DNA from: Flavobacteriaceae bacterium
Lineage (GTDB): Bacteria > Bacteroidota > Bacteroidia > Flavobacteriales > Flavobacteriaceae
Direction: 5' to 3'
NCBI GenBank assembly: GCA_947453885.1
Contig: CANGIF010000002.1
Location: 78,230-142,229, forward strand
DNA: 64,000 nucleotides
Positions 58,037 through 64,000 of the stretch are shown piece after piece. The notes under the pieces were generated by a model. That model worked only from the letters and a program-made list of their open reading frames with translations, made no database searches and was not told the origin of the DNA. The position numbers and the translations under genes were made by a program. Numbering within the stretch: position 1 is the stretch's first letter; every line of letters begins with the position of its first letter.

Positions 58037-58102
58037 ACAACTTTGATTATAGTATTAATTTTAAAATTAAAGTAATATTCACTTTCTTTGTTTAAAAAAA
58101 AT

Positions 58103-58840
58103 ATGTTTTCATTTTTTAAGCAAAAACCTAAACTAAAAGATATAATTCCTAGAAATTATATTGACATCCATTCCCATATTTTACCTGGAATTGATGATGG
58201 TTCTAAAAACTTAGAGGATACTCTCTTTTTGACAAATGCTATGAAAAAATTAGGATTTGAAAAATGTATAACCACTCCACATATTATTCAAGGTGTTTGG
58301 AATAATACCCATGAAATAATTCAAACTTTAGAACAAAAGACTATTATTGATTTTAAAAATAACAACCATCATTTTACTGTAAAAGCAGCAGCGGAATATT
58401 TGATGGATTTGGAATTTTTAAAATTATTTCAAAAAGAGCGTTTATTAACTATTAAAGATGATTATGTCTTAGTAGAAATGTCTTACATAAATGCGCCAAT
58501 GCAATTGTATGAAATTCTTTTTGAACTTCAAATTGCAGGTTATAAACCAATATTAGCTCATCCTGAAAGATATTTATTCTATTTCTCTAATTTTGAAAAC
58601 TATACTAAATTAAAAAATGCTGGATGCTTATTCCAATTAAATTTACTTTCTAGTGTTGGCTATTATGGTGAAGGTGTTTTAAAATTAGCAATAAAACTTT
58701 TAGAAAATGGAATGATTGATTTTGTTGGCTCTGATATTCATCATGAGCGACATGTTAACGCTTTTAATTTGCCCTTACAGCTTAAAAATTCAAAAGCGTT
58801 AGAAGAAGCTTTTGAAAGAAATAATTTGTTTAATTTTTAA
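58103..58840 (+). CDS. CpsB/CapC-type tyrosine-protein phosphatase (PHP)
   Basis: About 245 residues. The metal-binding PHP motifs are all present: DIHSHILPGIDDG, TPHII, EYLMDLEFL, ILAHPERY and FVGSDIHHERH. In Gram-positive capsules CpsB removes phosphates from the BY-kinase tail, and the homologous enzyme here would act on Wzc. The ATG at 58103 is preferred over the TTG at 58088. It is the only plus-strand gene of the locus, convergent with wzc and divergent from wzm, which may let kinase and phosphatase be set independently. Confidence 0.88.
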   Translation: MFSFFKQKPKLKDIIPRNYIDIHSHILPGIDDGSKNLEDTLFLTNAMKKLGFEKCITTPHIIQGVWNNTHEIIQTLEQKTIIDFKNNNHHFTVKAAAEYLMDLEFLKLFQKERLLTIKDDYVLVEMSYINAPMQLYEILFELQIAGYKPILAHPERYLFYFSNFENYTKLKNAGCLFQLNLLSSVGYYGEGVLKLAIKLLENGMIDFVGSDIHHERHVNAFNLPLQLKNSKALEEAFERNNLFNF

Positions 58841-58844
58841 ATAA

Positions 58845-58868
58845 AAAGAAGTCTATTTAGACTTCTTT
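58845..58868. terminator. Bidirectional terminator overlapping the wzc stop
   Basis: A perfect 10-bp stem AAAGAAGTCT/AGACTTCTTT with a 4-base loop. It follows the phosphatase stop by 4 bases and includes the wzc stop codon; the minus-strand side has a U-rich tail. Confidence 0.8.
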
Positions 58869-61279
58869 CTTAACATCATATCTTTTAGTTTTACATACCA
58901 TGGAATTGGGTCTGTATTAACATCTACTCCATAACCGTACCCGTATCCGTATCCGTATCCGTATCCGTATCCGTAACCGTAACCGTATCCGTAACCTTTT
59001 GCTAATTCAGTATCATTTAGTAAAATTGACATGTTTGGAAGTTTATTTCCTATATATAATGATTGTGGTAGTTTTAACATTCGTTTATCTAAATAATTTG
59101 CTCTCACTACATAGATAAAAGTATCTGCATATTTAGCAATTAACATGGTATCTGTAACTAAACTAACTGGTGGTGTGTCTACAATTATATAATCAAATTG
59201 CTGTTTCAAAGTATTAAACATAAGATCAACTCTAGATCCCATTAATAACTCTGCTGGATTAGGGGGTATTAATCCAGCAGGTAAAACATAAAAATTTTCA
59301 TATCCTTCTTGTTTAATTAATAAGCTTTCTAAATCCGTGTTTTTTGAAGATAGAAAAGTTGTAACTCCTTTGTTAGATAAATTCATATATTGATCCAATT
59401 TTGGATTTCTAATATCTAATCCAATAAGTAAAACTTTCTTACCTGACAATGCAAACGTACTGGCAAGATTTACAGAAATAAAAGTTTTCCCTTCCTTTGG
59501 AAAAGTAGAAGTAACGAAAATTGTTTTTGCGATTCCATCAGCTACTTGATTAACCATAAAATCAAGATTAGTTCTAATTATACGCATTGATTCTGCAATA
59601 CTAGAACGACTATTTTCTTTAATTAAAACTTCAAGTGTATCTGATTTAGGAATATCGCCAATAAATGGTATAGTAACTCTTGATTCAACATCTGTTCTAT
59701 TCTGAACTTTATTGTTAAATAAATCCCTAAAATAAATTATTGCAAAAGGTATTAATAAACCAATAAAAAAATATATTAAATATATGATACCTTTTACAGG
59801 TGAAACTGGAGTTGGATTAGGATAAGCAGCATCTATTATTTTAGAATTTGGTGCAGTTGCAGCAAGAGAAATAGCATTCTCTTCTCTTTTTTGAAGTAAA
59901 TACAAATATAAAGTCTCTTTTATTTGTTGCATTCTAGATATACTTCTTCCTTCTTTTTCTTGACCTGGAACTGCTCCAATTTTATTATTTAAAAAAGCTT
60001 CTTGATTTTTTAAATCATTTATAGAAATTTCTAAGGCTGATTTATAATTGCTAATACTTTTTATTATACTTAATCGTAAATCTTCTAATTGTTTATTTAG
60101 ATTTATTACGAATTGATTATCGTCTGTTGTAGTTTTTCGTATTCTAGTTCGATCATTAATTAATTTATTATATGTTACAATCAAATTGAACGCATCCGAT
60201 TGTTCTGGTATAACATTCCCGGGTATTATGTCATTGTTTGTATTTTTTGCAATATACTTTAACATAAAATCAGCAACTTTTATCTGAGTTTGAGATTCAA
60301 GAAGTTTTTTCTCAAAATCAGTTGAGGCTTGTAGAAAAATTGTTGATTGGGCAGTAATGTCTGTAATCTTATTTTTTCTTTTAAATAATTCTAAATTAGT
60401 TTCAACGCTATCTAACTCTTTTGTAATGTTTTTTAATCTATCATTGATAAACAAATTTGTTTTTTGTGAAACTATATTTTTGTCTTCGATAGCATCATCA
60501 TTATATATTCTTATTAAAGTATTCAAAAAATCTATTCCAATGTCTTTTACAGGATGAACAAAAGATAACTTTAATACACTACTAGTCATTTTATTAACAG
60601 GTTCTATTTTTAGCTTATTTTGATAACTATTAACTACTTTATCAATAGAACTCAATAAAATTTTCACCTTTTTTATTTCGTCTTTATTATTCAAATTTTC
60701 TAAATTCTTAGTAACAACTAAATTTCCAAGTTTGCTTTTAACTGTTTCACCGTATGAAAATTTTCCTTTACTAGCTTGATTGAAATCTAGCAATTCATAT
60801 TTATTTTCTGAAATAAAATGAATTGAAAAGGTTGTATCTGTTTCATAAAATGTTTTAGATTTATTAATGAAATTTACAGTTATGGGCAAATCTTTATATG
60901 CTTGAATTGTTTTTAACCTGCCCTCAGTAAAATAATTAACATTCAAATTTAATTCTGAAATAGTATTCTTCAATAAAGACCTAGATTTCAAAACTTCCAT
61001 CTCGTTATCTACATTACTCTTTACCGCTCCTAATAAACCTAAATCAGAAAAAGTAGATAACTCTGAAGCTACTCCTCCTTTTTTGTCATCCTTTATAAGT
61101 ATTGTAGCAGAAATCTGATATTGAGGAGTAGTATATCTTAAAAATAAAAAAGCTAAAAAAAGAAAAACAAAAGTTGATAAAAGAAACCATTTCCAATGAA
61201 CAAAAAATTTAAAAAACTGTTCTTGTAGGTTTATTGAGCTATCATTTTGGCTTTGATTTGAATTAATATTTGTATTCAT
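58853..61279 (-). CDS. wzc: Wzc-like polysaccharide co-polymerase and tyrosine autokinase
   Basis: 808 residues. Two transmembrane helices (near 30-55 and 500-520) bracket a periplasmic Wzz-type region with long coiled coils; the cytoplasmic BY-kinase domain has Walker A PKEGKT (597-599 is GKT), Walker A' LLIGLDIRNP (D622) and Walker B IIVDTPP (D701). The C-terminal tail is G(YG)11, residues 762-784, a tyrosine cluster much more regular than in other Wzc proteins and coded by a hexanucleotide repeat. Autophosphorylation of this cluster probably tunes polymer length and export with Wza. It starts 10 bases after wza and ends in a terminator. Confidence 0.93.
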   Translation of the reverse strand: MNTNINSNQSQNDSSINLQEQFFKFFVHWKWFLLSTFVFLFLAFLFLRYTTPQYQISATILIKDDKKGGVASELSTFSDLGLLGAVKSNVDNEMEVLKSRSLLKNTISELNLNVNYFTEGRLKTIQAYKDLPITVNFINKSKTFYETDTTFSIHFISENKYELLDFNQASKGKFSYGETVKSKLGNLVVTKNLENLNNKDEIKKVKILLSSIDKVVNSYQNKLKIEPVNKMTSSVLKLSFVHPVKDIGIDFLNTLIRIYNDDAIEDKNIVSQKTNLFINDRLKNITKELDSVETNLELFKRKNKITDITAQSTIFLQASTDFEKKLLESQTQIKVADFMLKYIAKNTNNDIIPGNVIPEQSDAFNLIVTYNKLINDRTRIRKTTTDDNQFVINLNKQLEDLRLSIIKSISNYKSALEISINDLKNQEAFLNNKIGAVPGQEKEGRSISRMQQIKETLYLYLLQKREENAISLAATAPNSKIIDAAYPNPTPVSPVKGIIYLIYFFIGLLIPFAIIYFRDLFNNKVQNRTDVESRVTIPFIGDIPKSDTLEVLIKENSRSSIAESMRIIRTNLDFMVNQVADGIAKTIFVTSTFPKEGKTFISVNLASTFALSGKKVLLIGLDIRNPKLDQYMNLSNKGVTTFLSSKNTDLESLLIKQEGYENFYVLPAGLIPPNPAELLMGSRVDLMFNTLKQQFDYIIVDTPPVSLVTDTMLIAKYADTFIYVVRANYLDKRMLKLPQSLYIGNKLPNMSILLNDTELAKGYGYGYGYGYGYGYGYGYGYGYGVDVNTDPIPWYVKLKDMMLRKKSK
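58935..58994 (-). repeat. Ten in-frame hexanucleotide repeats encoding the Wzc Tyr-Gly tail
   Basis: On the plus strand ten CCGTAN units (one CCGTAC, six CCGTAT, three CCGTAA) run without interruption, coding ten Tyr-Gly pairs plus an eleventh Tyr at the edge. Six-base steps cannot shift the frame, so slippage would change the tyrosine number without breaking the kinase. Confidence 0.95.
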
Positions 61280-61289
61280 TTAAGATATT

Positions 61290-62066
61290 TTATTTTTTTA
61301 ATAATGTAAAAACAGTAATTAATACTGAAACAGTAGATATAATAACAGCAGTATTTGGACCAATCATAGAAGAATTTATTCTTGTTTTATTTGGTTCAAC
61401 ATAAACAACGTCATTTTGAGATAAATAATAAAAATCCGACGAAATAAAGTCAGATTTTGTTAAATCAATTCTATTAATTGTTTTTACTCCATTAACTTCT
61501 CTAATTACTATTACATTATCTCTTCTTCCGTAAATAGTTAAATCTCCAGCTAATGAAATAGCATCTAATAATGAAACTCTTTCAGAAACAATATTAAAAT
61601 TACCCGGTTTATTTACTTCTCCAGTAACAGCTATTTTGTAATTCATTATTCTAATATTAACTATCGGATCGTTAATATATTTTTTTAACCTATCAGTTAA
61701 TTGAGAAATTAATTCAATCTTTGTTTTACCTGCTACATTTAATTTACCCAAGGTAGGAAAATCAATATTGCCTTCATTATCTATCAAATAAAGTTGGTAT
61801 TGATACGCAGATGCCGCAGAATTAGTAAATCCTGATATTGAAAAAACTGGTAAATTAAATGGCAATGAAGCTTCAACATCAGGTGAAGAAACTACAATCA
61901 TCAAAACATCATCTTTTTTTAATTTTGTACTGAAATCTGATTTAATTTCTTTTGATTTATCTTTTCCTACATCTTGAAAATAAACAATTTTTTTTCTTGA
62001 AACACAGGAAACTAATAGTAAACTTAAAATCAATAAACTAAATATTTTTTTGGAAATTGAAATCAT
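61290..62066 (-). CDS. wza: Polysaccharide export lipoprotein (Wza)
   Basis: 258 residues with a lipobox (LLVSC, Cys21). The Poly_export domain (VEASLPFNLPVFSISGF ... YLIDNEGNIDFPTLGKLNVAG) and one SLBB domain (YKIAVTGEVNKPGNFNIVSERVSLLDAISLAGG-type, here LLDAISLAGDL) follow, and the C-terminus is a hydrophobic helix (TAVIISTVSVLITVFTLLKK). In E. coli Wza forms the outer-membrane octamer pore; Bacteroidota forms are shorter. It heads the wza-wzc operon (10-base gap). Confidence 0.92.
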   Translation of the reverse strand: MISISKKIFSLLILSLLLVSCVSRKKIVYFQDVGKDKSKEIKSDFSTKLKKDDVLMIVVSSPDVEASLPFNLPVFSISGFTNSAASAYQYQLYLIDNEGNIDFPTLGKLNVAGKTKIELISQLTDRLKKYINDPIVNIRIMNYKIAVTGEVNKPGNFNIVSERVSLLDAISLAGDLTIYGRRDNVIVIREVNGVKTINRIDLTKSDFISSDFYYLSQNDVVYVEPNKTRINSSMIGPNTAVIISTVSVLITVFTLLKK

Positions 62067-62105
62067 TTTTTTAATCGAGATAGAATTAATTTGAATTTTA
62101 GCTTA

Positions 62106-62113
62106 CAAATATA
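62106..62113 (-). promoter_or_regulatory. -7 element for wza-wzc
   Basis: Minus strand TATATTTG, 39 bases before the wza ATG. It lies in the gap behind the nucleotide-sugar dehydratase gene, so wza-wzc can be transcribed separately. Confidence 0.45.
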
Positions 62114-62166
62114 GCATTATCAAAAAGAAATGAACTATTTCGTTTGATATTTTTAAAATTTATAAC

Positions 62167-64000
62167 TTAATCTAATTGTTGGTAATCTGAGTTCATACTT
62201 TTAAACTCTGGTACAATTTTTTTCATTTTTGAAACAATATCAATATTAGAAAATGTTCTTGCTGTTTCTATTAATGAATTAACTGCTTCAAGAGTTGCGT
62301 CATAATTTTCGCATTCTTCTTGTGCAATCATGATTTTTTCATGATGGGTTGGTAAAGTTTTAGCTGAATCATTTAATAATTCTTCATATAGTTTCTCACC
62401 TGGTCTTAAGCCAACAATTTTAATCTTAATTTCTTTTTCAGGTGTAAAACCTGCCAAACGAATCATTTTGTTTGCTAAGTCAATAATTTTTACAGGTTTA
62501 CCCATGTCAAAAATGAATATTTCTCCACCTTTGCCCATTGCACCTGCTTCTAAAACCAATTGACATGCTTCAGGAATTGTCATGAAATAGCGGATAATAT
62601 CAGGATGTGTAATTGTAATTGGTCCACCATTTGCAATTTGTTCAGTAAAAAGTGGTACTACTGAACCATTTGAACCTAAAACATTTCCAAATCTTGTTGT
62701 AATAAATTTGGTTTTTGCACTTGTGGAATTGTGATACAAAGACTGGACATATTTCTCTGCAATACGCTTACTGGCCCCCATTACATTACTCGGATTCACT
62801 GCTTTATCTGTTGAAACCATTACAAAACTATCAACTTGATTTTGTAAAGATAAATCAGCTAGATTTTTAGTCCCCATAACATTTACAAAAATCGCTTGTG
62901 ATGGATTTTCTTCCATCATAGGAACGTGCTTATAGGCCGCAGCATGAAAAACAACATTTGGATTGTATTTTTTAAAAACCTCAGCAATTGAATCTTTATT
63001 TCTAATATCCGCAATTACTGTCCTGATTTTCGACTTTGTAATTACTTTTTCTAATTCTAAACTTAGATGATGTAAAGGTGTTTCAGCTTGATCTAAAATA
63101 ATTACTTTTTTAGGTGTGAAGTTTAATACCTGTCTAGCTATTTCACTTCCAATAGAACCCGCTGCACCTGTAATTAGTACCGTTTTGTTTTCCAATTGTG
63201 AAGAAATCAATCTATTATCTAAAACTATCGGTTTTCGTTCAAGTAAATCATGAATTTTGAAACTCTGTATTTTTTTAGAAATCTCTTTTCTATCTTCCCA
63301 ATCAGAAATTAAAGGTACTGTATATACTTTAAAATTATAATCTAAACATTCTTCAATCAAAGTTATCTTTTCATCTTTAGTCAAACTTTTATCTGCAACT
63401 ATTAATGCTTCTGCCTGTATAGAACGCATTAATACTGGAATTCTTTTATTAAATTTTATAATTGGTAAATTCAATATGCTTTTAGAATAATCTTGATTCT
63501 TTTTATCAATAAAACCAACTACTTTAAAACGTGTCGGTTTTTCAGACTTTAAAGCATTGGCAACAGAAATAGCATTGGCATCAGAACCATAAATTAATGC
63601 TTTCATCAAGTTTTTATCATTTGATTCTGAAAAATAAACTTCAAAAGTTTGTTTTACAACTATTCTGTACAAGAATAAACTACAAAAAGATAGAATAAAA
63701 TTAATAAATAAACTTGTATTCATGAATATCTTTTGACCTAATAAGAAAAAACATCCATAATTAATTGTTACCAATACCACTAACGTAAATGTTAAAGCAA
63801 TAAATATTTTTACAGCATCTATATAAGATGAATGTCGAATTATTCCAGAATAGGTTCTGAAAAGCCAAAAGGAAAATAAATTTAAAATATAAAAGAAAGG
63901 AATTATAAAAAATAAATATCTTTTGTGTAATGAATTAAGCCCCATCCCATCAAATATATGATAGGTAAATAAGGACGAAAACGCTACAATAAGCATGTCA
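62167..64000 (-). CDS. PglF/CapD-type membrane nucleotide-sugar 4,6-dehydratase (5' end missing)
   Basis: At least 609 residues; the apparent ATG at 63996 is probably internal, as the first transmembrane helices of the family would lie beyond the window end. Visible are three or four N-terminal hydrophobic helices, a nucleotide-binding-like middle, then the extended SDR catalytic part: GAAGSIGSEIARQV (NAD), VFHAAAYKHVPMMEENP, SxDKAVNPSNVMGASKR (here STDKAVNPSNVMGASKR) and TRFGNVLGSNGSVVPLF. It makes a 4-keto-6-deoxy UDP-sugar, the first step to aminodeoxy sugars such as bacillosamine or QuiNAc. It is the upstream-most locus gene in this window. Confidence 0.9.
   Translation of the reverse strand, partial: DMLIVAFSSLFTYHIFDGMGLNSLHKRYLFFIIPFFYILNLFSFWLFRTYSGIIRHSSYIDAVKIFIALTFTLVVLVTINYGCFFLLGQKIFMNTSLFINFILSFCSLFLYRIVVKQTFEVYFSESNDKNLMKALIYGSDANAISVANALKSEKPTRFKVVGFIDKKNQDYSKSILNLPIIKFNKRIPVLMRSIQAEALIVADKSLTKDEKITLIEECLDYNFKVYTVPLISDWEDRKEISKKIQSFKIHDLLERKPIVLDNRLISSQLENKTVLITGAAGSIGSEIARQVLNFTPKKVIILDQAETPLHHLSLELEKVITKSKIRTVIADIRNKDSIAEVFKKYNPNVVFHAAAYKHVPMMEENPSQAIFVNVMGTKNLADLSLQNQVDSFVMVSTDKAVNPSNVMGASKRIAEKYVQSLYHNSTSAKTKFITTRFGNVLGSNGSVVPLFTEQIANGGPITITHPDIIRYFMTIPEACQLVLEAGAMGKGGEIFIFDMGKPVKIIDLANKMIRLAGFTPEKEIKIKIVGLRPGEKLYEELLNDSAKTLPTHHEKIMIAQEECENYDATLEAVNSLIETARTFSNIDIVSKMKKIVPEFKSMNSDYQQLD

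Overview
The window is AT-rich chromosomal DNA from a member of the Bacteroidota, most likely Flavobacteriaceae and close to Flavobacterium. The reasons are specific. There is a fused SecDF, a type III glutamine synthetase, a PorV-like outer-membrane protein, a secreted protein with a type IX secretion C-terminal domain, and DUF4252, DUF4105 and DUF6261-type proteins. Many genes are preceded by the Bacteroidota -7 element TAnnTTTG. Gene family names come from recognising sequence motifs, not from a database search.

Left part (1-34.9 kb), housekeeping and envelope genes. In order: the end of a HAD hydrolase and a YigZ-type protein; menA with an MBL-fold hydrolase; a class V aminotransferase; secDF; mdh; gyrB with an outer-membrane protein; asparagine synthetase asnB; a run of giant TPR protein, TonB-receptor-like barrel and Gre-like protein; an unrecognised very AT-rich ORF; a cysteine-synthase-like enzyme; oligopeptidase B; ybaB; a small collagen-like lipoprotein; terC; glnN; a protein with two OmpA domains and yaaA; an ECF sigma / membrane anti-sigma-like / two DUF4252 operon; pssA; a PorV-like protein; and a DUF4105 protein. 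Several good intrinsic terminators separate these units. No rRNA, tRNA, CRISPR array or intact insertion sequence was seen.

Right part (34.97 kb to the end), a large exopolysaccharide or O-antigen locus, nearly all on the minus strand. Reading in the direction of transcription it holds: a PglF/CapD-type nucleotide-sugar dehydratase (cut by the window end); wza and wzc; a PHP-type tyrosine phosphatase on the opposite strand; an ABC exporter pair (Wzm/Wzt with a C-terminal glycan-binding-type domain); a tightly overlapping series of glycosyltransferases with two asparagine-synthase-like proteins and a divergent polysaccharide deacetylase-like protein; an accessory island (DUF6261 gene, 41-bp palindromic tandem repeats, a GC-rich hairpin and a seven-repeat RCC1-like T9SS cargo protein); an O-antigen ligase/polymerase-like membrane protein; one more GT4; and the priming polyprenyl-phosphate sugar-1-phosphate transferase. 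The likely flow is: sugar nucleotide synthesis, priming on undecaprenyl phosphate, assembly by about ten glycosyltransferases with possible amidation and deacetylation, export by Wzm/Wzt and/or Wza-Wzc, and control by tyrosine phosphorylation.

I found no clearly new defence or mobile system. The best leads are the Wzc tail made of a hexanucleotide repeat (11 Tyr-Gly pairs), the paired AsnB-like enzymes (one without the glutaminase cysteine), the mixed ABC and Wza/Wzc export equipment, the 41-bp palindrome array, and the RCC1-like secreted protein inside a glycan locus.
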